From contig LR134136.1 of NCBI GenBank assembly GCA_900635495.1, positions 3,968,001 to 4,032,000 on the forward strand: a DNA stretch of 64,000 nucleotides. Direction: 5' to 3'. Under the pieces are notes generated by a model that saw only the letters and a program-made list of their open reading frames with translations, was not told the DNA's origin and did not search any database. Shown in pieces: positions 34,912 to 43,880 of the stretch (its first letter is position 1; each line of letters opens with the position of its first letter). The position numbers were made by a program, and so were the translations under genes. This stretch comes from Atlantibacter hermannii. Its GTDB lineage: Bacteria; Pseudomonadota; Gammaproteobacteria; Enterobacterales; Enterobacteriaceae.

Positions 34912-35577
34912 ATGGCCTTCCGTGATCAACCTTTAGGTGAACTGGCTTTAACCATTCCCCGCGCTTCTGCGCTGTTCCGTAAATACAATCTCGATTTCTG
35001 CTGTGGCGGCAAGCAAACCCTGTTGCGTGCAGCAACGCGCCAGGAACTGGATCTGGACGCCATCGAAGCGGAGCTGACCGCCTTGGCTGACGAGCCGATA
35101 GAAAAAGAGTGGCGTACCGCACCGCTGGCGGAAATCATCGATCACATTATTGTGCGGTATCACGATCGTCACCGCGAACAACTGCCGGAACTGATTTATC
35201 AGGCCACCAAAGTGGAACGCGTACACGCCGATAAGCCGAATGTGCCAAAAGGCCTGACGAAGTACCTGACTATGCTGCATGAAGAGCTTTCCAGCCACAT
35301 GATGAAAGAAGAGCAGATCCTGTTTCCGATGATTAAACAGGGAATGGGCAGCCACGCGACCGGGCCGATTACGGTAATGGAAAGCGAGCATGATGAAGCG
35401 GGTGAACTGCTGGAAGTGATTAAGCACACCACCAACAACGTGACGCCGCCGCCGGAAGCCTGCACAACATGGAAAGCGATGTATAACGGTATTAACGAGC
35501 TGATTGACGATTTGATGAATCACATCAGCCTCGAAAACAATGTTCTTTTTCCGCGTGCCCTCGCTGGAGAAAAATAA
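34912..35577 (+). CDS. ytfE: Iron-sulfur cluster repair protein YtfE (RIC)
   Basis: This cytoplasmic di-iron protein has 221 residues. It repairs Fe-S clusters damaged by nitric oxide and oxidants. It has the N-terminal ScdA-type segment with the conserved CCGGKQTL cysteines, then a hemerythrin-like four-helix bundle with iron-ligand motifs HDRHREQLPE, HEELSSHMMKEEQ, ESEHDEAGE and HISLENN. ATG 34912 lies 8 nt after GAGG; the more upstream ATG is not conserved. The NsrR operator places it under nitric-oxide control. Confidence 0.97.
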   Translation: MAFRDQPLGELALTIPRASALFRKYNLDFCCGGKQTLLRAATRQELDLDAIEAELTALADEPIEKEWRTAPLAEIIDHIIVRYHDRHREQLPELIYQATKVERVHADKPNVPKGLTKYLTMLHEELSSHMMKEEQILFPMIKQGMGSHATGPITVMESEHDEAGELLEVIKHTTNNVTPPPEACTTWKAMYNGINELIDDLMNHISLENNVLFPRALAGEK

Positions 35578-35610
35578 GGCGCCCGTCGAGCGCCACAGAA
35601 AGTCCTTATT

Positions 35611-35635
35611 GGGCCATCATTGATGGCCCTTTTTT
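35611..35635 (+). terminator. ytfE terminator
   Basis: GGGCCATC/GATGGCCC (35611-35618, 35622-35629) has a 3-nt loop, followed by six T. It also lies just beyond the convergent cycA stop. Confidence 0.88.
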
Positions 35636-35641
35636 ACGTCG

Positions 35642-37054
35642 TTACTTTTTGAAGTTCGCCAGACGTTTTTTACCGATAAACATCCAGCCGAGACCCAGCA
35701 CAATGAACCACAGCGGCGTCACGATCAGCGCCTGGCGGGTATCATCTTCCAGCGTCAACAGTACCAGCACGAAAACGAAAAACACCATACAAACCCAGCA
35801 CATCAGCTTACCGAGCGGCATCTTGTAGATCGATTTCTCATGCAGGTGTGGGCGCTGTTTGCGATACACCAGGTATGAACACAGAATGATGGTCCAGACG
35901 AACATAAACAGAATCGCCGAAACCGTGGTGATCATGGTGAATGCGCCGATCACGCTCGGGTTCACATAGAGCATCACTACGCCGCCCAACAGGCAGATAC
36001 AGGAGAAGGTCAGGCCTTTCGCCGGTACTGCGCGTTTAGAGAGCTTCGCGAACGCTTTGGGGGCGACCCCTTCCTGCGCCAGGCCGAACAACATACGGCT
36101 GGTAGAGAAAACGCCACTGTTAGCAGACGAGGCTGCAGACGTGAGCACCACGAAGTTAATCACGCTGGCTGCGGCAGGCAAACCTACCAGAACAAACAGC
36201 TCAACGAACGGGCTCTTATCCGGCACCACGGAGCTCCACGGCGTTACCGACATGATGACGATCAGCGCAAAAACGTAGAACATAATGATACGAATCGGAA
36301 TTGAGTTGATGGCGCGCGGCAGCGATTTCTCAGGATCTTTGGTTTCCGCCGCTGTCGTACCCACCAGTTCGATACCAACAAACGCGAACACCGCTATCTG
36401 GAATCCGGCAAAGAAGCCGCTAATCCCTTTCGGGAACCAGCCTCCGTCATTCCACAGATGCGCTAATGAGGCTTCAACGCCCGTTGGCGAAGTATAGTGC
36501 GTGGCAATCATCACTACGCCGACCACAATCAGCGCCACAATAGCGACGATTTTGATCATCGCGAACCAGAACTCCATCTCGCCGAACATCTTCACGGTGG
36601 CAAGGTTAAGACCCAGCAGCAGCAAAACAACGGCCAGCGAGGACACCCAGTCGGAAAGCTCAGGGAACCAGAACTGGGCATAGGCTGTAATGGCGACCAC
36701 ATCCGCCATCCCGGTGACTACCCAACAGAACCAGTAAGTCCAGCCGGTAAAATAGCCTGCCCACGGGCCGAGCAGGTCCGAGGCGAAATCACTAAACGAT
36801 TTATATTCCAGATTAGAAAGGAGTAATTCTCCCATCGCACGCATCACGAAAAACAGCATAAAACCGATGATCATATAGACGAAGATGATCGACGGTCCTG
36901 CAAGGCTGATGGTTTTACCCGACCCCATAAACAACCCGGTGCCGATAGCGCCACCGATAGCAATAAGTTGAATATGGCGGTTAGTGAGATTACGCCGTAG
37001 CGACTGCTCAGCCGGTGCTTCTGCAACGTCTGCGTCTTTGACTTGATCTACCAT
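35642..37054 (-). CDS. cycA: D-serine/D-alanine/glycine:H+ symporter CycA
   Basis: This 470-residue APC-family permease is the same length as E. coli CycA when started at ATG 37054, which follows AGGAATTAAAC. It has twelve predicted helices, the APC signature HIQLIAIGGAIGTGLFMGSG in helix 1, and the FVGIELVGTTAAETKDPEKSLP block. It imports glycine, D-alanine, D-serine and D-cycloserine across the inner membrane. The frame extends 29 codons upstream without support. The long leader could be the GcvB sRNA target known in E. coli; I did not verify a pairing site. Confidence 0.97.
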   Translation of the reverse strand: MVDQVKDADVAEAPAEQSLRRNLTNRHIQLIAIGGAIGTGLFMGSGKTISLAGPSIIFVYMIIGFMLFFVMRAMGELLLSNLEYKSFSDFASDLLGPWAGYFTGWTYWFCWVVTGMADVVAITAYAQFWFPELSDWVSSLAVVLLLLGLNLATVKMFGEMEFWFAMIKIVAIVALIVVGVVMIATHYTSPTGVEASLAHLWNDGGWFPKGISGFFAGFQIAVFAFVGIELVGTTAAETKDPEKSLPRAINSIPIRIIMFYVFALIVIMSVTPWSSVVPDKSPFVELFVLVGLPAAASVINFVVLTSAASSANSGVFSTSRMLFGLAQEGVAPKAFAKLSKRAVPAKGLTFSCICLLGGVVMLYVNPSVIGAFTMITTVSAILFMFVWTIILCSYLVYRKQRPHLHEKSIYKMPLGKLMCWVCMVFFVFVLVLLTLEDDTRQALIVTPLWFIVLGLGWMFIGKKRLANFKK

Positions 37055-37312
37055 GTTTAATTCCTGTACCTGTCTGTGTTGTCCAGGCTCTGATGGCCTG
37101 TAAATGCATAATGAAGTGACGATGCCCCTCAAAAACATCATCGATATTAGGTAACAATCGGAGGGTTGAGTACTTAGTTTTTAAAGTTATGTTAATTAAA
37201 TGTTTAAAATGAGTGTTAAATCACTATTACATTGCAAAGCATCTCGTGAAAACACCCGGAACGAGGGCGTTACCAGGATAAAAAACTACAAAGGGGAGCA
37301 CTGCTACTATTT

Positions 37313-37332
37313 ACCCCCGCCGAAACGGGGGT
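37313..37332 (-). terminator. Hairpin after fklB
   Basis: ACCCCCG (37313-37319) pairs with CGGGGGT (37326-37332) around a 6-nt loop, about 12 nt after the fklB stop on the minus strand. The following minus-strand bases (AAATAG) lack a T run, so efficiency is uncertain. Confidence 0.5.
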
Positions 37333-37343
37333 GTGATGCGGAA

Positions 37344-37964
37344 TTACAGAATTTCCAGCAACTCAACTTCGAAAATCAGGGTGCTGAACGGCGGAATAGA
37401 TGCACCCGCGCCACGCTCGCCATAGGCCAGGTTTTGCGGAATCGTCAGTTCCCATTTAGAGCCGACCGGCATCAGCGTCAGGGCTTCAATCCAGCCAGGG
37501 ATAACACCACTAACCGGGAATTCTGCCGGTTCGCCGCGCATTACGGAGCTGTCGAATACGGTGCCGTCGATCAGTTTGCCGGTGTAGTGCACGCGTACGC
37601 GATCTTTACGCGACGGAATGGTGCCTTCGCCCTGGGTGAGCACACGGAACTGTAAGCCGGACTCGGTGCTGTTCACGCCTTCGCGTTCACGGTTTTCATC
37701 CAGATATTTCTGGCCGTCTGCCGCCATCGCCTGCTGACGCTCGCGGCGCACCGCATCGGCACGCTCGTGGATTTCACGCAGCGCGCGGTGAACAACGTCC
37801 ACCGGCACGGCGGGTTGATTGCCTTCCAGTGCGTCACGCAAACCCGCGACCAGCGCCTCTGGCAGCAGACCCTGCAGGCCGGATTCACGCAGTTGTTGCC
37901 CAACCTGCAAACCAATGCCGTAGCTTGCCTGGGATTCGATGCTGTCAAAAGAAGGGGTCGTCAT
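37344..37964 (-). CDS. fklB: FKBP-type peptidyl-prolyl isomerase FklB (FKBP22)
   Basis: This 206-residue protein, the E. coli length, starts at ATG 37964 after AAGGA; the ATG at 37979 overlaps that site. The N-terminal helical dimerisation domain (residues 1-90) is joined by a long helix to the C-terminal FKBP domain. That domain has the catalytic motifs VRVHYTGKLIDGTVFDSS, VIPGWIEAL and AYGERGAGASIPP. It speeds proline isomerisation during folding; it has no signal peptide, so it acts in the cytoplasm. Confidence 0.96.
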   Translation of the reverse strand: MTTPSFDSIESQASYGIGLQVGQQLRESGLQGLLPEALVAGLRDALEGNQPAVPVDVVHRALREIHERADAVRRERQQAMAADGQKYLDENREREGVNSTESGLQFRVLTQGEGTIPSRKDRVRVHYTGKLIDGTVFDSSVMRGEPAEFPVSGVIPGWIEALTLMPVGSKWELTIPQNLAYGERGAGASIPPFSTLIFEVELLEIL

Positions 37965-38202
37965 GGAGTTTCCTTTCATGCTGATAAAAAGTAGCGGGCA
38001 GCATAACAGCCCACGTGATTAGGGTAAAATGATCATGCATTGACGAGATAGATCGGTTTGGTACTAAAACTGATGTCTTAAGTCCGCTGGAATGCGGCTA
38101 TCATGTTACGAAAAGCCACATTGTTACCGTCATCAATCAGTTACATATATACTGGTTAAAAGCGGAGATTGCCGCACGCCTCAATATGCGCAGGAGAAGA
38201 GC

Positions 38203-38793
38203 ATGCCCGGACGATTCGCAATCAAACCCACCCTCACGCGGATTTGGCACGCGCCGGACCATTTTCGACTGATGGACCCGCTCCCCCCGTTTCACCGCCG
38301 CGGCATTATTATTGCGGCGCTGGTGATCGTTATCTGTTTCTTATGGCCCGCTCCGCAACCAGAACCTACGCAGGTACGTCGCGACGCGCAGCTGGATATT
38401 TCGTCCTCCTCGCAGCCGCCAATGCAGGCCGAACTTACCACGCCGCCGCCACAAACCCAGGCAACGCAAGCGCCCGAACCCGCGCCTGCGGAATCAGCGC
38501 CTCAGCCTTTTCAGAATAACGATATCGATCAGCAATGGCGTAGCTATCGCGTCGAGTCGGGCAAAACCATGGCGCAACTGTTCCGCGACCATAACTTACC
38601 GCCGGCGGATGTCTATGCCATGGCGCAGGTTGAAGGGGATGGACGGCCACTCAGCACATTGCAAACCGGCCAGATGGTGCAGATTCGCCAGAATGCCAGC
38701 GGCGTCGTAACCGGTCTGACAATTGATGTGGGTGGCGACAAGCAGGTGTTGTTTACCCGCCAGCCGGACGGCAGTTTTATCCGCGTTCGCTGA
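38203..38793 (+). CDS. ytfB: Cell-division-linked membrane protein YtfB (OapA family)
   Basis: This 196-residue bitopic protein has a cytoplasmic N-terminus (MPGRFAIKPTLTRIWHAPD), one transmembrane helix near residues 43-60 and a proline/glutamine-rich periplasmic linker. It ends in an OapA/LysM-like domain (WRSYRVESGKTMAQLFRDHNL). E. coli YtfB localises to the division site and binds glycan through this domain. I chose ATG 38203 for its CAGGAGAAGAGC site and E. coli homology. The linker is shorter than in E. coli (212 residues). The yjfZ and ytfA genes that flank ytfB there are absent. Confidence 0.92.
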   Translation: MPGRFAIKPTLTRIWHAPDHFRLMDPLPPFHRRGIIIAALVIVICFLWPAPQPEPTQVRRDAQLDISSSSQPPMQAELTTPPPQTQATQAPEPAPAESAPQPFQNNDIDQQWRSYRVESGKTMAQLFRDHNLPPADVYAMAQVEGDGRPLSTLQTGQMVQIRQNASGVVTGLTIDVGGDKQVLFTRQPDGSFIRVR

Positions 38794-38807
38794 CGGACGG
38801 GGAGTGT

Positions 38808-39759
38808 TTACTCACTCCCTTTTTTAACCTTATTTACCCACCAAATTCCTGAGCAAACCAGCACCAGCGCCAGCGCGTATTTCCATTCGAGAATATTTTC
38901 CGCAAGGAAAATGGCGGACAACACGCTGCCAGCTACGGGGATTAGAAAGTTAAACGGTGCAATCATACTGACGCGGTTGTATTTCAACAGGATGCTCCAC
39001 AACGCGAAAGCAACGGATGAAAGCAGCGTCAAATAACCTAAAATCGCCACCGATGCCAGGCCGTGTACCCGCAGCGTTCCCCCGGTCGCATAGCCAATCA
39101 CGATGAGTACCGCGCCGCCAAAAACCCAGCTGATATCCCGTCATCACCGTCGGGTCGACGGTTTGTGAAATGCGCTTACCGTACAGCGTGGAGGCGGAAA
39201 GAATAAAGGCGGCAAACACCACAAACCCATCGCCCAACAGCGTAAACGTAAAGTCGCTTATCCCGCCGTTGAAATTGACGATCATCACACCCGCAAACCC
39301 TAATACGCAGCCGATGGCCTTGTTATAACTCAGTTTGTCATTGTGATAGATAAAGTGCGCCAGCAGCACGCTGAAGAAGGTCCCGGTGGCGTTCATGATG
39401 GAGCCCTTCACACCCGTGGTAAACGCAAGGCCAATATAGAAAAACGCGTACTGAAGGGTGGTTTGCGTGAGGCCAAGTAGCGCCAGCTGTCCGTACTGCC
39501 GGGTATTAAGACGCGCGACCGGTTTACGCTGCGCTATGGCTAACAGCAACAACAACAAGCCCGCGAACAGGAAGCGATACCCTGCGAACACCATTTTTGA
39601 CGGAATATCGTCCGTGGCGATCTGGAAAATCTCATAGCCGCTTTTAATGGCCGGATAAGAGCTTCCCCACAGCAAACAACACAGCGTTGCACAGGCGAAA
39701 GCGACATTTTTACGGGCAAAAACAGGGGTTGGGCAAACAGCGTCCATTCCACTCACCAA
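38808..39759 (-). pseudogene. EamA/DMT-family transporter, frameshifted
   Basis: Two overlapping frames together encode about 310 residues of a ten-helix drug/metabolite transporter. The first part (from about 39747-39759) runs through LLWGSSYPAIKSGYEI and TVMTGYQLGF. The second resumes at GGAVLIVIGYATGG and ends NKVKKGSE. The join is the A5 run at 39120-39124; four A would restore YQLGFGGAVLI, matching the conserved YQL..GG pattern of EamA repeat 2. I cannot name the substrate. No such gene sits between ytfB and rplI in E. coli, so it is accessory. Confidence 0.88.
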
Positions 39760-39858
39760 AGATAAAATAACGTTTCATTTTATTATCAATGATTGTTCAG
39801 GGAATAGCCACCCTCAAAACGGGTGAAGGGGGAATTGCGTGACCTGTGCCAGAAATGC

Positions 39859-39886
39859 AAAACGCCGACTTACGTCGGCGTTTTTA
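39859..39886. terminator. Terminator of the rpsF-rplI operon
   Basis: AAAACGCCGAC (39859-39869) pairs with GTCGGCGTTTT (39874-39884) around a 4-nt loop, with T-rich sequence on both strands. It lies about 20 nt after the rplI stop. Confidence 0.85.
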
Positions 39887-39907
39887 CACGTTTATGCGAA
39901 TAACGAA

Positions 39908-40357
39908 TTATTCAGCAACCACGTTTACGATCAGCTTAGCAAACACTTCGCTGTGAACCTGGAAGTCCACTTCGTGTTCGCCAGTGGTACGCAGAACGCC
40001 GTTCGGCAGACGAACTTCGCTCTTAGCCACTTCAACGCCAGCTGCAGTTACAGCATCAGCGATGTCGCGAGTACCGATGGAACCGAACAGTTTACCTTCG
40101 TCGCCTGCTTTAGACGCGATAGTAACGGTTTCCAGCGCATTGATTTTCTCAGCGCGCGCTTCAGCAGCCGCCAGAACGTCAGCCAGTTTAGCTTCCAGTT
40201 CAGCACGACGTGCTTCGAAAAACTCAACGTTTTTCTTGTTAGCCGGAACAGCTTTACCCTGTGGCACCAGGAAGTTACGAGCGTAGCCCGCTTTAACGTT
40301 AACCTGATCACCCAGGCTGCCCAGGTTTGCTACTTTATCAAGCAGAATAACTTGCAT
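39908..40357 (-). CDS. rplI: 50S ribosomal protein L9
   Basis: This 149-residue protein has the E. coli length. The N-terminal domain (MQVILLDKVANLGSLGDQVNVK) binds 23S rRNA near L1, and a long helix leads to the C-terminal domain. It is the last gene of the rpsF-priB-rpsR-rplI operon, 41 bp after rpsR, followed by the operon terminator. Confidence 0.99.
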   Translation of the reverse strand: MQVILLDKVANLGSLGDQVNVKAGYARNFLVPQGKAVPANKKNVEFFEARRAELEAKLADVLAAAEARAEKINALETVTIASKAGDEGKLFGSIGTRDIADAVTAAGVEVAKSEVRLPNGVLRTTGEHEVDFQVHSEVFAKLIVNVVAE

Positions 40358-40398
40358 TACCTTATCCTCTCAAAGTCGTATTAATGGACCGTGACCGA

Positions 40399-40945
<547 letters not shown>

Positions 40946-40950
40946 CAGAA

Positions 40951-41346
40951 TTACTCTTCAGAATCCCCAGCATCAGCATCATCTGCGGTTTCATTTGCGA
41001 AATCATCGCGACGCTCGCGGCGCTCGTCTTTCGCTTTAACCATCGGAGATGCTTCAGTTACCGCGTTCTTAGTACGCATAACCATGCTACGGATAACGGC
41101 GTCGTTGAAGCGGAAAGTAGTTTCCAGCTCATCGATCACTTCCTGCGGGGCTTCAACGTTCAGCAGAACGTAGTGAGCTTTGTGCAGTTTGTTGATCGGG
41201 TAAGCCAGCTGACGGCGGCCCCAGTCTTCCAGACGGTGGATCTTGCCTTCTGCGCCAGTGATGGCTGCAGAGTAACGCTCGATCATGCCCGGAACCTGTT
41301 CGCTCTGGTCAGGATGGACCATAAAAACGATTTCGTAATGACGCAT
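40951..41346 (-). CDS. rpsF: 30S ribosomal protein S6
   Basis: This 131-residue protein (MRHYEIVFMVHPDQSEQ) has an acidic C-terminal tail (ADDADAGDSEE), the site where RimK adds glutamates. It pairs with S18 on the 30S platform. AAGGAG precedes the start. The leader carries a motif recognised by the S6:S18 complex. Confidence 0.99.
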   Translation of the reverse strand: MRHYEIVFMVHPDQSEQVPGMIERYSAAITGAEGKIHRLEDWGRRQLAYPINKLHKAHYVLLNVEAPQEVIDELETTFRFNDAVIRSMVMRTKNAVTEASPMVKAKDERRERRDDFANETADDADAGDSEE

Positions 41347-41386
41347 CGAATTGCTCCTTACGGATTATTCAGCCTCCTGTCTGGGT

Positions 41387-41430
41387 CAGCCGCGGCCCAT
41401 GGAGGCAAGGAACGTGTTAAAGGGCGGCTG
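41387..41430 (-). promoter_or_regulatory. S6:S18-binding leader motif of the rpsF operon
   Basis: In the mRNA, CAGCCG-CCC (41430-41422) pairs with GGG-CCG-CGGCTG (41398-41387). This leaves an unpaired CCG bulge on the 3' side between a 6-bp and a 3-bp helix. That is the known signature by which the S6:S18 complex represses its own operon, mimicking its 16S rRNA site. It begins about 8 nt into the predicted transcript. Confidence 0.82.
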
Positions 41431-41445
41431 AAAAATTGACGCGTC

Positions 41446-41474
41446 ATTCTACTTGCGGGCCCCATTAAACTCAA
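41446..41474 (-). promoter_or_regulatory. Sigma-70 promoter of the rpsF operon
   Basis: TTGAGT, a 17-nt spacer and TAGAAT read on the minus strand (41474-41469 and 41451-41446). The next bases (GACGCGTC) are GC-rich, as in the discriminators of stringently controlled translation genes. Confidence 0.78.
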
Positions 41475-41694
41475 GGCTAAAAGCTAAATAATTCCGCCGG
41501 ATAGCGGCACGCGATGTGAAAAGGGTTTAACCGGGTGATTTATAATCAATTGTTGATAATTGCTTAAAAATTTTGAGTGACTCCATCAGAAATGGTCGCG
41601 TTTTAATCGCCGATAAGCCAGTAAACTTATCTACACACTTCCATTGAGGAGTAAGACTCAACGTTGCACAGCTTGCTGTAGCGGAGCGTAGAAC

Positions 41695-41958
41695 ATGAAA
41701 ACCCGACTTATCGCTGGCCTTGCGGGACTTCTGATTGCCGCGAATGCCGCAGCCGCCATTAAGATCGATCGCGATCGGGCGCAAAGTATGGACGATGTGC
41801 ATAGCTTAGGCATCGTCTATATAAATCATAACTCAGCCGATAATAACCAATCAGATCAGATAATTAATGAACAAACTGGCGTATTGCCCGCGCCGGAAGA
41901 GACCTTGTCATTACCCGCAAGCGGCCTCGTCGACGCAACTATCCTGATTTATCGTTAA
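41695..41958 (+). CDS. yjfY: DUF1471 (YhcN/BhsA-family) periplasmic protein YjfY
   Basis: This 87-residue protein has a signal peptide ending in AAA near residue 21, followed by IKIDRDRAQSMDDVHSLGIVYIN. The position beside rpsF and the N-terminal half match E. coli YjfY. The second half is divergent: the usual family core (ADxxGAxYYxV) is not recognisable and resumes only at the end (DATILIYR). I checked the other two forward frames of this stretch and none restores the core. Family members act in stress and biofilm responses, but YjfY has no set function. Confidence 0.82.
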   Translation: MKTRLIAGLAGLLIAANAAAAIKIDRDRAQSMDDVHSLGIVYINHNSADNNQSDQIINEQTGVLPAPEETLSLPASGLVDATILIYR

Positions 41959-42009
41959 TCCATTATCAGGGACCAACGATAATGCCACGACAATGTACTG
42001 AAGTTCATT

Positions 42010-42033
42010 GCCCCCGGATCGGGGGCTTTTTTT
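42010..42033. terminator. Terminator between yjfY and yjfP
   Basis: GCCCCCG/CGGGGGC (42010-42016, 42020-42026) has a 3-nt loop, followed by seven T on the plus strand. It sits between convergent yjfY and yjfP. Confidence 0.88.
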
Positions 42034-42784
42034 ATGCCAGATGCTGCTTAAAAAACATCGCCGTTGCGTCAACCGCTGTCGGCGTGATGCGGTGTTTTAC
42101 GCCTGGCTCCCATAGCCAGGTCAGTTGTTTATCGAGTTGCCGTGCCGCGAGTTCGCGCTGTAAGCGGAAGGATTCCTGCGCGGGCACCACGTCATCGTCT
42201 TCGCCATGCCAGAGCAATAAGGGTCTGTCTGCCAGCTGCGCCAGTTGATTTGTCACCTCCCACTCTGCCAACGGGGCGATCACCGCATCAAGCTGGCGTT
42301 GCAGATCAGGCGTTATGGTAAATGACGGCGGAAACAGCGTACGGGAAAGCGTGGTGAAATAACCCGACCCCATCAGGCTTGCCACGCATTTAACGTCGGG
42401 ATGATGCGTCATAACCCCAAGCGCGGTCATGCCGCCCATGGACGCGCCCGCGACGCCTACTTGCTGATCCAGTACAAGTTTATCCGCCACGACTGCATCA
42501 CGCAGCGCAGCGAATTCAGTCATGTTTTGATGCAGGATTTGCCAGAAGCGCATCAGCCGCCCTTGCGCATCGCCATTGAAGCGCGAGCCGTGTTCGGCGG
42601 CGTCTGGCATAACAACCCTGAAACCTGCCAGCGCAAGCGCCACAGCAAAGTAGCTGTACACGATCTTCGACGAAGTAAACCCGTGATAAAATATCACCGT
42701 CGGCAACGGCTGGTTTATCTTCCCCGCAGGGGCCGCATGTACAGTTTCTATTCCTGCAAAGAGCCGCGTTTCCAGTTCAATCAT
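42032..42784 (-). CDS. yjfP: Alpha/beta-hydrolase esterase YjfP
   Basis: This 250-residue protein (249 in E. coli) starts at ATG 42784 after GAGGGGAAC. It has the alpha/beta-hydrolase fold with oxyanion segment VIFYHGFTSSK, nucleophile elbow GASMGG, acid in LLWHGEDDDVVP and a C-terminal histidine in GVKHRITP. The E. coli protein has carboxylesterase activity on short acyl chains. It has no signal peptide, so it is cytoplasmic. In E. coli the ula (ascorbate) operon separates it from yjfY; here the two are adjacent. Confidence 0.93.
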   Translation of the reverse strand: MIELETRLFAGIETVHAAPAGKINQPLPTVIFYHGFTSSKIVYSYFAVALALAGFRVVMPDAAEHGSRFNGDAQGRLMRFWQILHQNMTEFAALRDAVVADKLVLDQQVGVAGASMGGMTALGVMTHHPDVKCVASLMGSGYFTTLSRTLFPPSFTITPDLQRQLDAVIAPLAEWEVTNQLAQLADRPLLLWHGEDDDVVPAQESFRLQRELAARQLDKQLTWLWEPGVKHRITPTAVDATAMFFKQHLA

Positions 42785-42993
42785 TTTGTTCCCCTCTTCT
42801 TTGCTGCCAGATATGCCATAGCGCAGCACATCAGGCAAACCCGCGCAAATAACTTAAAATGAGCATGATGAGAACCAGGTTACGTTTTTACATCTTAGTA
42901 CCCGAAAAAAAGCGGTCGGCATAACAAAATGGGAACCTTCCCCATAGGCTAAAAAGCCGTCAGCACTACACTCATTCAATCAGGAAACGAGAA

Positions 42994-43308
42994 ATGCGAA
43001 TGCAAAGATTAGTTCCGGCCATGCTGTTCATGCTGCTTACCGGGTGCGGCTCATTGCAAGGCTCGCCGCAACCTGCGCCGCCTGTAACCAGTCAACCGCA
43101 GGAAATACAGCGCAACCAGACGCAAGGACTGACGCGGATGGGCACGGTGAGCGTACTTGAACGTGGGTCGCCTGATGACAGCGAACGCGCGCTCAGGGCA
43201 AAAGCGGTCGCCGCACAGGCGGATTACTACCAGATTTTACTGATCGATGAAACGGTGGTGCCAGGGCAGTGGTACGGACAGGCGATTTTGTTTAAGAAGC
43301 CGCGTTAA
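42994..43308 (+). CDS. bsmA: Biofilm-stress lipoprotein BsmA (YjfO), DUF1471
   Basis: This 104-residue lipoprotein has the lipobox LLTGC (lipidated Cys near residue 18), a proline-rich linker and one DUF1471 domain (RMGTVSVLERGSPDDSERALRAKA, ADYYQILLIDET, GQWYGQAILFKK). In E. coli it helps biofilms withstand peroxide and acid stress. ATG 42994 or 43000 could start it, following GGAAACGAGAA. It is followed by its paralogue yjfN in the same direction. Confidence 0.92.
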   Translation: MRMQRLVPAMLFMLLTGCGSLQGSPQPAPPVTSQPQEIQRNQTQGLTRMGTVSVLERGSPDDSERALRAKAVAAQADYYQILLIDETVVPGQWYGQAILFKKPR

Positions 43309-43460
43309 CCAACCGATTTATTTAGTAAAATTTACATTGCTTTGCGTCGGCTGATCGTTTTCTGTGCACACTTAGTCCCGGACCTAAATGAAAGGATGGG
43401 ATAACACATCGCGAAGGAATGCCCTGTTACTCATCGGGGTAATGTGAAATGGAGCTGACT

Positions 43461-43736
43461 ATGAAACGATCAATGGCCTTAACATCTTTACTGCTCTCTG
43501 CCGGTCTCATTACCACTTCCGCACAGTCGGCGGAGGACGTCAGTGCTGACCGCGTAACCGGGCTTAATGAAATTGGCGTGATTGCAGTCAACAGCGTTTC
43601 CGGAAGTCCTCAGGATGTTGAACGCGTCATTGCGATGAAAGCCGATGAACAGGGCGCTTCTTACTATCGCATTGTACAAATGCAGGAAAATCCACGGGCG
43701 GATAACTGGCAGGTTAAAGCCATTATTTATGCCTGA
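43461..43736 (+). CDS. yjfN: DUF1471 protein YjfN
   Basis: This 91-residue periplasmic protein starts at ATG 43461, 6 nt after GGAG; the ATG at 43449 overlaps that site. The signal peptide ends near SAQSA. The DUF1471 domain is GLNEIGVIAVNSVSGSPQDVERV followed by the YY core GASYYRIVQMQE. The E. coli protein is described as an activator of the protease DegP. Confidence 0.92.
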   Translation: MKRSMALTSLLLSAGLITTSAQSAEDVSADRVTGLNEIGVIAVNSVSGSPQDVERVIAMKADEQGASYYRIVQMQENPRADNWQVKAIIYA

Positions 43737-43739
43737 TTA

Positions 43740-43762
43740 AAGCAGGCCGTCGGCCTGCTTCG
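43740..43762 (+). terminator. yjfN terminator
   Basis: AAGCAGGCC/GGCCTGCTT (43740-43748, 43752-43760) has a 3-nt loop, right after the yjfN stop. A broken T-rich tract follows (CGCCTTTCTTTG). Confidence 0.7.
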
Positions 43763-43880
43763 CCTTTCTTTGTTAACTTCTGTAAAAGCTAGACATATTT
43801 TTTTACATATATTGATTAAATATTATCCCACCCGTGCCGTTTAACCGGGCTAATCAACATGGTTGATATAAGGGATAATA

